This document shows positions 46,968 through 57,588 of a DNA stretch of 64,000 bases, in pieces (position 1 is the first letter of the stretch; each line of letters opens with the position of its first letter). The notes under the pieces are model-generated. The model had not been told where the DNA came from, did no database searches, and saw nothing but the letters and a program-made list of their open reading frames with translations. Both the position numbers and the translations under genes were made by a program. The stretch is from Lophium mytilinum. Its lineage: Eukaryota; Ascomycota; Dothideomycetes; Mytilinidiales; Mytilinidiaceae. The stretch is from positions 2,294,001 through 2,358,000 of the forward strand of contig MU004183.1 of assembly GCA_010093605.1 (NCBI GenBank), in the 5' to 3' direction.

Positions 46968-48033
46968 AGCAGCTCTTCATAGAGTCAACCAAGTTGCATA
47001 GAATGATCGAAATGGTTGTGTAGGAGTTTCCAAACAAGCCCTCGAGTCCTCTCGGGCTGGAAGCCCGGCCCTTCAAGCTCGATCGGAAGAGAGGTTGTGG
47101 TCCGTATCGTCGCCTTCAATATAATCAGTCAGTGTTGGTCAAGAGTCGCGGATGAGGCTTAAACATGGGAGGTAACTTACAATGGAACGAGCCGAGCGGT
47201 AGCGTCTCAAACCGCAATAGCGTCGGGCAAGGTCTCGTTGCGTCTAGGCGTAAGATGATCTAAACGATGCAAAGTTCCGCAAACCGCACTTGAGATAGAT
47301 TTGCGGATCGCTGGTAGATGTCTCGAGGTTGTATTTTGTGGAGCCTTACGCTCTGACGGAACGGCCCAGGTTGTGATGTTCAGCTGAACGAGTGCACAGC
47401 CCCGCGCCTGCAGCCAGCAAAGCTTCCCCGCCTATCAAGCGATATCACACGTGATCTCTTCAACTGATTTCGTGGAGCATAGCGACCCCGCATGCTTTTG
47501 ACCGCAGAAGCGACTGCGCTATGTGCACTTCCTAATTAGATAACCACGTTGCAGAGGTCAAGAAAGGGTTGGAGAATAACGAGGAGTGATTTTAAATAAT
47601 GAAAGGGGACTATGCTCGGATTTCCGAATTGGGACTGGTAATTAGCCAAGACAGCAGAGTATAGAAAGAGACGCCGCATGGCTGTACGCGTACTGTATAT
47701 ACAAGCAACGACGTGCGTAGATCTCTCGATAGGGACGCGAAGAATGTGTGAAATAGAGAGGAAGAGAGGCGGGATGGGAATATCGTAGGTTATGTGAAGC
47801 TTCTCCTAGATGTTTAACGACGTTATGAAAAGCGAAGAGAAAAGAAGAAGTGGCAAGGACATATGGTAAATAAGTCGTAACGATTTTGTTACATATACCG
47901 ACGAAGCGGAGGTATCAATCTTACAAGTACAGGCATAACAGCGTAAGAAGCGTGGACCCGTCTCCAATCCCACCCACAGCAACCTAGAGTTTCAAGCGAA
48001 CTAGAATTGCAGCCTCCATCTCAAGCCCCCCTT
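46968..48033. other. kinase promoter and FMP25-type 3' side
   Basis: This is about 1.07 kb between two minus-strand genes. No gene, RNA or repeat was recognised. Confidence 0.5.
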
Positions 48034-49812
48034 TTATACGCCCGAGTAGACAGCTGTGCAACCCCTTCCGCACTCAACTCTTTGCTCCAATTGCACTGTC
48101 CGCCCACCCACATTGACCTTGTTCTTTGGTGTAATCTGGAACCGATGCTGCTCCCCCTTCAGCTTCTTTTCGGCCCCAGCATCAAGGGGCTGTATATACA
48201 CCGGTTGTGCGACATTGTTTCTCTTTCCCGTGCCCAGCTGATAGTACTCGTTATTCCCGAAAAACAGAATATCCGCGCCCCAATTCGTATCATTCTCACT
48301 CGACCACTTGCTCGCAGCAAGATGCGTCACATTATCCATAACAGCTGCAGCATGATTCGCGCCAACACTGAAACGCGACAGTCGGATCGGAACGACACTG
48401 TTGGTCTTCTCGTCGTACTCGAAGAGGCCAGATAGAGAGGGTATTTTGGTAGGGGAGGTCTGAACATGCGTCCACCGACCTGTGCCCAATTGGCCCCAGA
48501 TGCCGTGGCCACAGGCGAGAGTGTCAGCTGTGACTTTGCCGACGGTCTTCAGATCCAGTTCGGAGGAGTCCGGGGATGCCATCTTTGTAGCATCGACGGT
48601 GAAAAAGGAAGATGAGCCGCCGGCGAACACGCCCTTGACGCTAGGTACCTGGCTTGTGCCAGCGTACAGCTTCTGGATGGGAAGGAGGGACGGCGCATCA
48701 ACAAATGTGCTATCAGCTGAGAAGTCGAAGCCTAGTTGGCCGTACGAGTTGTCGCCGAATGCAAAGACTCGACCTTCACGGTCGGCGGCGAGAGAGTGAT
48801 AGTCGCCTGCTGCGATTTGGGCAATGGAGAACCCACGGAGGGTGATTACTTCGTGGCATTGATCGTAAGCCCCTGGTGGGCGGGTTTGCCATGTCAGCCC
48901 GGGAATTCCCAGTTGGCCGCGGGCGGGGAAGTCTACCGAAGCAGAGGCGGCTGTGAAGAGACGGCCCGCGGAGCTCAGGAGGAGGGTATGTTCGAGGCCG
49001 GTTGCAACAGAGGTGATGCGCTCGCCGCGGGAGAGAGTGGGTGGAGTTAATGTGCGGTATGAGATGTCATTTGAAGAGGTCCAGAAAGCCCATGAGGAGG
49101 AAGAGGGTTTGGGTCCGGTCTCTTGCTCCTCCTGGGACGCGGGAATGGAGTAGACTGTGCCATTGGAGGACAGGGCCAGGATACGGTCGCGGGAGAGGTT
49201 TATAGACGTTAGACTTTTTCCACGTAGGGTCTTCGTAGGTTGAGCTGTGTCTTTCGAGAAACCGGTTCCCCACTGGAGTAGATCTCCCTTCTCGTCAATT
49301 GCCGCGGCGAAGGTCTTGTCCAGCTTGATGTCCCGGAGGAGCTTGCCGTCGAAGAAGGGTATCCTTCGTGGAGTCTTTATGAATGCCTCATCTGAATCCG
49401 GTGCCACAACCTTGCCCGCATTGGATCCCCATGCGTATACCCCGGGATTTTCCCAACTCTTCTTGACTTGTAGGTGCTGTGAGCTGATCAAAGCTCGATT
49501 GTCCTCCTTCGACGTGGCCTTCCTCCTGGCTTTCTCAAACTCGATCTCGGGTTCTTCTGGAGCTTCGGCGTGCGCATCTCGATATAGATTGCCCCCGCTG
49601 GCCCATTGAAGGACTGTGGCGAGAGCTCCGAGAGTGGTTACAGCTACGATGGAGCGGACAAAGTGGCGTTGACGGCGATGGGCGTAGGGGTGAATTGCGA
49701 TTCGAGTGTTGCTATTATTTCGGGTTCGAGTCGTAAATGTTCTCATACTGCTTGTTCGAGGGTTCTTGTAGATGCGAGGTCTAGCTCGGGGGAGACATCT
49801 TGTGGTGAGCAT
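48034..49812 (-). CDS. fmp25: FMP25-type mitochondrial RCC1-repeat protein
   Basis: A single exon of 592 aa. The N-terminus is rich in Arg, Thr and Ser (RARPRIYKNP, MRTFTTRTRN), as in a mitochondrial presequence, and is followed by one hydrophobic segment (FVRSIVAVTTLGALATVL) for inner-membrane anchoring. The body has RCC1-type blades: GVYAWGSNAGKVV, LLQWGTGFSKD, AAGDYHSLAADREGRVFAFG, GDNSYGQLGFD, GHGIWGQLGTGRW and LFFGNNEYYQLGTG. In yeast, Fmp25 is needed for assembly of the cytochrome bc1 complex. The same role is inferred here. It shares a 309-bp promoter with the divergent COG3 gene. Confidence 0.9.
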   Translation of the reverse strand: MLTTRCLPRARPRIYKNPRTSSMRTFTTRTRNNSNTRIAIHPYAHRRQRHFVRSIVAVTTLGALATVLQWASGGNLYRDAHAEAPEEPEIEFEKARRKATSKEDNRALISSQHLQVKKSWENPGVYAWGSNAGKVVAPDSDEAFIKTPRRIPFFDGKLLRDIKLDKTFAAAIDEKGDLLQWGTGFSKDTAQPTKTLRGKSLTSINLSRDRILALSSNGTVYSIPASQEEQETGPKPSSSSWAFWTSSNDISYRTLTPPTLSRGERITSVATGLEHTLLLSSAGRLFTAASASVDFPARGQLGIPGLTWQTRPPGAYDQCHEVITLRGFSIAQIAAGDYHSLAADREGRVFAFGDNSYGQLGFDFSADSTFVDAPSLLPIQKLYAGTSQVPSVKGVFAGGSSSFFTVDATKMASPDSSELDLKTVGKVTADTLACGHGIWGQLGTGRWTHVQTSPTKIPSLSGLFEYDEKTNSVVPIRLSRFSVGANHAAAVMDNVTHLAASKWSSENDTNWGADILFFGNNEYYQLGTGKRNNVAQPVYIQPLDAGAEKKLKGEQHRFQITPKNKVNVGGRTVQLEQRVECGRGCTAVYSGV

Positions 49813-50121
49813 GGTGGTCTGGAGGGGATAGTAGTCGAGCCTGGGTAAGAGGGTGCAGCTGGGTATCAGTGAAGGGACAGTATCATTCTGAAGTCAATAG
49901 AGAAGATTACCTCCTCTCCATTATCTAGAGCATCGGATGACTTATCAACGTGGTGCGGTCGAGTCTAGACGTCATGACACATTATGGATCTCGTCTGCGG
50001 TAGTGACTGCTGTAGACCAAAGAGACTACACACGAAACTCAACCACCCCACATATATCTCTGGTGTTTTGACCACGCAAAGGTTTAATACACTCCGCCTC
50101 CTCCCACGCCGCCAGGACACC
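49813..50121. promoter_or_regulatory. bidirectional promoter FMP25/COG3
   Basis: This is 309 bases between the divergent start codons of two housekeeping genes. No further feature is assigned. Confidence 0.5.
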
Positions 50122-52977
50122 ATGTACGAAGACTCGTCGTGGTACAATGCCTTCGTGCCGCGCTCCTCGCACCCCGCGCCGGACCGGTCAAAGCATCGCC
50201 GGCGCGAGTCGCTGCTCAAGCAGCCCAACGTAAGCCTCCACCACTTACTACTCTCCCAAGGGTATGTTCTTGCGCATATTGATGACATTTCCGTGTGCTT
50301 GTAGGAGGGCAGTCAGGCTGACGTCGCACGCGTAGAAGGCATCCAGGAGATCATCGAGGACGTGGAAAAGACGACCGGTCCGCCAAAGGCCACAGTTGCG
50401 CGGAGGGCCAAGAGCTACAGCGATTTCTACGATGCTGTGAGAGCACATATTAAAAAGGAGAAGGGACTGGAGAGGGAGAAGAGGAGGGAAAGAGAGGAGC
50501 TGAAGACCGAATTGGACTTTGGAGAGTGGTATGGCGGGGTGGGCGAGGAGTTGCTGGATGCTAGCCACGAGGAATACCAGTACGTGCCAGGCATAGAGGA
50601 CTGATGTTGCATTTGTTAGAAGACGAAGCTGACTGTGGATCTCTAGCTTGTACCGCGACCAGCTCTACCTGACACGAACCCACCTCGACTCTCTTGTCTC
50701 CGAGACTACTTCCACATTAGACATACTCTCCTCACTCTCCGAATCCTTCCAGGCTGTAGAAGCGCAGACCACGGCATTCAGGACACAATGCGAGGGCTTG
50801 ATAGAGGACCAGAAGCGCATCACTCAGCTTGCAGACGATATGGGCGAGAATCTCCGATATTACATGTACTTGGAACCAACAACCAAGAGGCTAAATGCTC
50901 CAGGTGCTGGAAACTTTGTGCGAGGAAAAGAGTTCACAGAAATGCTCTACAACCTGGACAACTGCTTGGACTATATGCAGGGCCACGTATGTGTACCTCC
51001 TATTATACTCTGGGCTCTTTGCTGATATATTGCAGCCTTCTCATCGCGAGTCCGCGACATACCGATCCCGCTACCGCCTCCTCCTGACCCGCGCCCTTAC
51101 TCTCATTCGCGTACATTTCACCAATGCCCTACGTGAGATCGCCGCAGACGTTGCTAAGCGTATTGCCGACCGCCAACTGAACGATACGACCATGTCTGCT
51201 CTACTCTACGCCAAGTTCCGAGTGGGTGCGCCGGAGCTCAAGCGAATTGGCCTAGAGATCCAAAAGCGTGCTGTCGTACCTACCAATTCAGAGCCCGGAG
51301 CAGAAGCGGAATATCAGAGTCTCATGAATGAGCTATACCAGAGCTACTCGACTACTCGAGGTCGTCTAGTTCTACCAATCGTGACAAAAAAGATAGGAGA
51401 CATTGCGCAAGCTCCGAGTTCTTCGAAGGACCTTGTTTCTTTTGCGCGGAGCAGCATCAGCTACATTCGTGGGATATGTTTCGATGAATACGACCTCTGG
51501 GCGGAGTGGTTCGACGGAGAAGATGGACTCTACGACTTTCTCGAAGCAATATGCGAGCCCCTATATGACCACCTACGGCCACGAACTATTCACGAGACCC
51601 AAATATTAAAACTCTGCGAACTTTGCTCGCTCATTCAAACGCGGTATATGGAAGAAGACGAAGATGATGAGGAGGAAGAACCAGACGACACGCGTCGCCT
51701 CGACTTCACAGCCCTAGTACATCCAGCGCTCGAGGATGCGCAAACTCGACTCGTGTTCCTAGCACTTGCCGTCCTGAAGAACGACATCGAGGATTTCAAA
51801 CCCAAGCCCGAAGACCTGGATTATCCCGCCAAGAACAAGACTGCAGCTGCATCCGGCGCAAAGAGCAAGCAACCAGCGCTCTCTGGCAAGAAGGCACCCG
51901 CCGCCGACGCAACCCCAATACCCAAGACGCCCATGGTAGTCGAAGAAGAAGACGGGGCAGATTCGCGCTGGAACTTCAACGCCGAAGCCGCCTTCAAAGA
52001 CTGGTACCCAACTTTACGGAAAGCAATCTGGTTGCTCAGTAAAATATACCATCTCGTTCACGTATGCTCATCCCCCCATCCCTACTCTCATCCATGTACT
52101 AACATAGCCCGAATAGTCCACCGTCTTCGACGACCTTGCCCACCGCATCGTCCACAGCACCACCACCTCCCTCCTTTCCGCCGCCTCCCAAATCTCCGCC
52201 CGTGCCTCCCCAACCGACGCCTCCCTCTTCCTCATCAAGCACCTCCTCCTCCTGAAACAGCAAATCGTCGCCTTCGACATCGAGTTCGTCACCCCGGAAA
52301 CCGACCTCTCCTTCGACTTCGCCTCCATCAGCAACACCTTCTGGGAACTCCGCGCGCGCGGTGGCCTCTTCAACCCCCGAAACCTCGTGCGGATGGTGGG
52401 AGGTGGGCTGATGCCGCGCGTCGTCGAGAACATGCTCGACGCAAAGGCGGAGCTGGATGCACGGTTGAGGGGCGCGATTGCAGACTTCACTGGCGCGTTC
52501 GCTGGGAGGATGACGGCGGCCATCAGCCAAGAGAGCAAAGGTAAGAGTAACGGCAAAGGGGCCGGCGCGGATCCCGGGGAGCAAGTCGCGCAAGTCCGCG
52601 AGGCAGTGGACAAGGAGGTGCCGTTTCTGCGGCAAAAGCTGGATGCGTATATTGAGGATAGCCGAACCCGCGAGACGCTGGTGGCGGCGGTGTTGGAGAG
52701 GGTGGTGGAGGTGTATGAGGGGTGGGCGGCTGTTGTGGCTGGTGATGCGGGTGGTGGGACGAATGGGTCGGGGGTGAGGGGGGCAGGGAAGGCGAAGGGG
52801 AAAGGGAGGGAGTCGGATGTCTGGGACCCGGATGCGTTTGCTGAGTGGGGCGCCAGCGTGTTCAAGGTTGGGAGATTGGGGCTGGGGATTATGGAGGAGG
52901 GGGAGGATATGGTGGAGAGTCCGGAGAGTCGGAGTGAGGGGACTGGGACAGGGTATGGGAGGAGTGGGAGTACCTGA
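50122..52977 (+). CDS. cog3: COG complex subunit 3 (Sec34)
   Basis: Exons 50122-50229, 50305-50579, 50647-50986, 51036-52061 and 52117-52977 give 869 aa. The subunit belongs to the conserved oligomeric Golgi tethering complex, which retrieves vesicles within the Golgi. The Sec34-like N-terminal region shows a helical segment (YRDQLYLTRTHLDSLVSETT) and the block ALYNLD-type MLYNLDNCLDYMQGH. After that come YRSRYRLLLTRALTLIRVHF and FDEYDLWAEWF, typical of COG3. An acidic patch (EEDEDDEEEEPDD) and an Ala/Lys-rich low-complexity insert precede the last conserved part (LFLIKHLLLLKQQIVAFDIE). The C-terminal tail is Gly-rich and poorly conserved in look. Confidence 0.92.
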
Positions 52978-53208
52978 TCAGAAGAGGGTTCAGTCAAAAC
53001 TACAAAATGGGCTTGAGGACATAGGTAGCCCGGCAGGTTCACCAAGCGTTCAATGGATTGCGATAACCTCCGTCTTGATATCCAGAATCTATCGCAGGAC
53101 TTGAGCCATCGGCAGGCAGACTGGCCACAGCACGGTAAGTCTCAAGCATAAACCTACCAGTACAGCAATAGCCTTGACATATCCAACCCGCTCTTTGAGA
53201 CCTACGCT

Positions 53209-55882
53209 CTAGACATAATGCGCAAAAGCGCCCTTCCCATCCCCTTCCTTCTCATCAAAATCATCAACTCTCAACCCTTCCCTCGCAGCCCGCTTCGACT
53301 CGTCCCCATGCAGCGTATTGAGATACTTCTTGAAAGCCGCCGACATACGCACGATAGAGCGAATATGCTCATCCTTAACGATAATCCGGCCCTGCTCGTC
53401 CTTGTCGCTCTCGACTTCAGCGAGGGCGACGGCCGTTTGGAAAGCTGGTGTTAGATATGTTAGCGATATCCCACACTTTGTACTTGCTAAACGGCATAAG
53501 GGGGCGTAGGCGAGTACTCACCATTCCTAATCTCCCTCCCATTCCACTTAACCCCTCTAACCTCCCCACTATCCCTCACATACCCCCTCGCGCTCTCCCC
53601 AACCACCAACTCCGCCCCCCTCTCCCTCTCCAACTTCCTAAAAAACGCATCCCACACCTCCCCCCTCTCCCCATCCCCAAAATCCGGATAATGCACACTC
53701 ACATGAATCCGACTCATAAACGCCTCATCAAACGTGCCAATGCGATTCGTCGTCAAGAACAGAATCCCCTGATAATACTCCATCGCGCGCAGGAACCCCG
53801 CGACGAGGTTATTCCGCTCGAGGTCCTGCGACACGCGCTGCTCCATGTAGATATCCGCCTCGTCGATCAGCAGGATGGCGCCCCAGTGCTTCGCGAGCTT
53901 GAACCAGTAGGTGAGTTTGCTCTCGATGGTCATGGGGTTGGTGCCGATGTCGGTGCAGGTGAGGGAGAGGAGGGGCCGTTTGGTGTACTCGGCGATGCAT
54001 TCGGCCGTGTAGGTTTTGCCGACGCCGGGTTTGCCGTGGAGGAGGAAGATGAGGCCTTCGCCTTTGCCTTGGACGAAGTCGGCGGCCCATTGGTCTTGCA
54101 TTTGGAGGGTTGAGGGGGTGCTGGCGGGGTCTGGGGTGGGTTTGGGGTCGCTGCGGGTGTATTTTGAGGAGAGGGATTTGATCAGGTTGCGGGTTGTTGG
54201 GGCGAGGACGAGCTCGTCGACGAGGCAGACGTTGTATTTGGGTTCGGAGAAGCAGGAGGCGTCGAGGCGATCTGGGGAGCTGTTAGTTGGGGCATTGTGA
54301 AAATCGCAAGGGGGATTTGAGGCTCGAGGAAGCTTGGAATTATACTGGAAACAGGGAATGTTTACTTACGCCAGTTCCTGACTTTCAAGATGAATCCATG
54401 CACACTCCTATCACACAGAAATAGCTGATGAGGTGTCGACTCGGCACCTGTCATTGGGTTTATCCTGGCATAGTCCGCGAACCGGTTCTTGCGATTCCTA
54501 CTGTTCAGCTTAACGCATCGCTTGCAAAAGCAATTTGGAATTCCACCAATTGAACGTTCCCCGACGTCGTCAGACAGCAGAGGCGGTGGCGAAGGTGGCG
54601 GCATCTTAGGACTGGAAGAAGGCTTGTCTGCTTGTAAACTCGTCCAAAAGGACTCTGTGTCAACGTAGACTAGTCCAGTAAAGCGATGCCTTGGGAACGT
54701 AGTCGTGAGCCCATCATACCACATACACTGCTTGCTCGTCAAGCGGTAGAACATCTTCCCTCTTTCTTCCAGCCGCTTCCGCATCTCTTCTGCAGTCTCT
54801 TTGTGCTTCTCCTTGTTCACGTATTCGCATGGGAAAAGGTCTAGGCTTGCGATCTCTTTCTCTCCATCGAATGGTAAGATGACCGCAAGGTGATTTCGCG
54901 GGCCGATGTATATAGAGTCGTAGTAGAGATTCCACAGACAGAGCGTATACCGAATCGGACTTCCGTTGTTAATCTCCCAATTGACAGACTTGACGACGTA
55001 GCTGTCGAGGATGCCACAGCTTTGCGTGTCATAGTAGACGTCGACTCCGGGTTTGAAAAGTGTCCAAAGCATCTCGTAGGTTGTGACCGGAACATCGCGA
55101 GCATGCCTCTCCGTTTCTTTCTCTAGGGAATCCTTCAACGTCTCCTGCAGGAAGTCAAGCACAATGCCAAGATGCTCGTAAGAATCGGCTTCGCCCTCAC
55201 ATTTCTCGTCGTCGTCCATGTTAGCTCCTGGTGCGAAGTTCTCACGGTAAGCTACAAGCTCCTTCTCATGGTGCACGAGGATTGTGTACGGCTCCGAGAT
55301 CGTGATTGTGTCGCCAATGAGATTCTGACCAGGATAGTATTCCACGACCGCCCTCAACGCGTTTATAACAGCCGCAGAGTTGATTTGAACGTACTTGTGG
55401 CCCATGGAGTGGATTGGCGGCGCCTTTGCAGCTTCGCGGCGGTAGGCATAAGGAGACCGCTCATGTGCGGTGAATGCGATGGTGATGACCTCGAGCACAG
55501 GCTGCTCCGGAGGGGTCTTACTCGCCGCAAAGCGGTCCGATTCCTCCTCGAAGACAAGATTATTGGTGTTTACATGGCGATACTCAATCTTGTGGACGAC
55601 CTTCTGGACTGGCTGCGGGGACTGTGGCCTCGAGTCGACTGAGGAGGAGTAGGTAGAATATCTCCGAGACATTCTGGCTGGCTTGTTTGTTTTCTCCTTG
55701 GGCTCGGGTTCCTTCGCATCATTGGTGTCGTCTGGCGCAGGTGCACCTTCCTCGCATTTGGCCGCTTCAACGGGGTCAAGAACGGTGGGCGGAGCTGGAG
55801 CTGAAGGCGAGGCAGCTGGGACGTCGCCATTACAAACGGGAGATGCTGGCACCGCTGGAGGTGGTTCCGTGTCGTCCACCAT
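53209..55882 (-). CDS. AAA-type ATPase with N-terminal DUF7025-like region
   Basis: Exons 55882-54370, 54271-53522 and 53444-53209 give 832 aa. The first 90 residues are Pro/Ala-rich and disordered. They are followed by a long region (KYVQINSAAVINALRAVVEY, TYEMLWTLFKPGVDVYY, FTGLVYVDTESFW) of the kind found ahead of AAA domains in many filamentous fungi. The ATPase core has Walker A GKPGVGKT (about residue 584), Walker B ILLIDEADIY (Asp about 641), and the sensor segment LTTNRIGTFDEAFMSRIH with its arginine. The helical lid ends in the last exon. These fungal AAA proteins form a large family without a firm role. The substrate is unknown and no targeting signal is seen. Confidence 0.88.
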
Positions 55883-56514
55883 AGTTCAAAGAGAATGAAT
55901 TCAACACCCAATTTGAAAGTAGATAAAATCCAAACCCGAGTCCGCGCTGATTTGCGGGTGGTTGCAGTTCAGTAAATTCAGCGCTATTTCACCTTCACAC
56001 TCGTCCGATATCTTAGTGCATCCAAAACTTCCGAATCCTAAAGGAAAGGCCACCCTTTATATTGTCCTATTTTAGGCGTGCGCTGGCGGAAAGCTGAGAA
56101 GCCAGGCAGCCGTTATAGCAGAAACTTCGTTGGACGTCCAACGGTACCTTGGAAGTGGGAAGAAGGAACGTCGAGCTAACGGCAATCAGTCTAAGTGTGC
56201 TGCTGCTAGCCTGTGGTTTTCTGAGGCTGAGACGCGCAGCTGAACCTGCCGTTCCTTGCTGGACTTGCATAATGCACCGCGAGCAGGCCGCCTAACCAAT
56301 CGTCAGCCGCCTGGCGCCTGCAGCTGTAGCGAACTTGCTGGCCGCCTGTAATTGGGTATATCTGAAGAGAACGTCGTATCCTTAGGATCGACGGGGCTAA
56401 GGAAGAGATAGAAGGGAAAATCGTGATTTTGGGCCGGGGGCTGAGTCGTGGTGGAGCGGCAGGCACTACTTGTCTAATTCTAAATAGGAGTAAACTGAAC
56501 TCACCCGTACGAAG

Positions 56515-57008
56515 CTTGCATTTGTCGAATTCAAAATAGCACAGAACGCTTGGCAGAAATTTTCGAGCTCCGCATCACATTTTCATAGAGCCCCGACACA
56601 CATTAAAAGCTACAGTCTTAAAACGTCTATAGTAGACTCTTATTCTATAGTTTATCTAGGCTCTTTTATTCCAGCCTCTAATATACATAAGGAGAGGAGT
56701 TATTCTAGTGCAAAGTCAGTCTTAAAAACTGCCAAAATGCGCTAGACTACCGCGGTCTAGCGCTTTTGCAACTCTGGTGCGTCCATATCTCTCCTGCAGG
56801 CTTATACCCTAAATAAAATAACTAATACTAAATATTATAATCTAAAACCTCTATAAAAGGCTTCTTATACCTAGATAAACTATATACAGGTACAATATAC
56901 GGCGCTAAAGAATGTGTTGTGGAGCGAGTTTACAGAATATTGTGGTGCGGAAAGCTCGAAAAAATCCGCCAAGCGTTCTGTGCTATTTTGAATTCGACAA
57001 ATTACAAG
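56515..57008. mobile_element. MITE-like element with about 70-bp terminal inverted repeats
   Basis: The left arm (56515-56586) and right arm (56935-57008) are inverted copies of each other. A stretch of 34 bases is identical (left 56521-56554, including GTCGAATTCAAAATAGCACA), with a few differences on the inner side. The interior of about 350 bases is rich in TA and TTA steps and holds no transposase. Size, long inverted ends and lack of coding fit a non-autonomous DNA transposon. I could not identify a clear target-site duplication at the ends. Confidence 0.75.
56739..56763. repeat. perfect small palindrome inside the MITE-like element
   Basis: GCGCTAGAC, a 7-base spacer, then GTCTAGCGC: nine perfectly paired bases. 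It sits near the centre of the element and is G/C-rich in an AT-rich setting. Confidence 0.8.
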
Positions 57009-57588
57009 GGACTTGGGCAAGCTGTGTCGCTAGACGAAACGGGAATAGGAAAACTATATATGCTTAGCATTCGAAAATCTATTCAGCAATGTGCAGTGTA
57101 AGGAGACGCTTCACATAGCTGTAGACGAGTATACACCCGTTTATGGTTACGTAGGCATTGAGCAAAGAACGTACAAGTGGAGCTCCTCTCAGGCGATGCG
57201 GAGGCTAAATAAACCCAGATACCTACACAAGTCAGTTAAAATCTTATCAGTGATCAAGTACAACATCACGTCCCACGAACGGTCAAGTGTTTGATAATTC
57301 ATACTCTTTTTGCAAGAGAAGATTCATTCTTGTTCGAATGACTACAGGCCCCTGTGGTCCAAGAGTACCAAACTACAAAGCTGCAATGAAGCAGGAAGGG
57401 ATGCCACACGTCCTCCCAGTAACGTGACGCAGAAAAGCACGCCGATATCCCGGACGTGCCAATGAAGCAACAAGAAAACACCATCCATGAGTGCAGAGTG
57501 GAAGGAAACGCAGAGTCGCCATGCAAAGAGGCGTTATACCGGCATCTGCCCGCTAGGACTGGTATAACATGCATGTCGTTGAAAATGC

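Larger units (their letters stand above)
55883..57588. other. AAA gene promoter region with a MITE-like element
   Basis: This is 1.7 kb between two minus-strand genes. It contains an inverted-repeat element (56515-57008) with an AT-rich interior. I see no other gene. A frame of 60 codons at 56919 overlaps the right arm and is not protein-like. Confidence 0.6.

Noticed and set aside
56919-57101. 60-codon frame taken as a possible transposase fragment
   Set aside because: It overlaps the right arm of the inverted-repeat element and shows no transposase motif.
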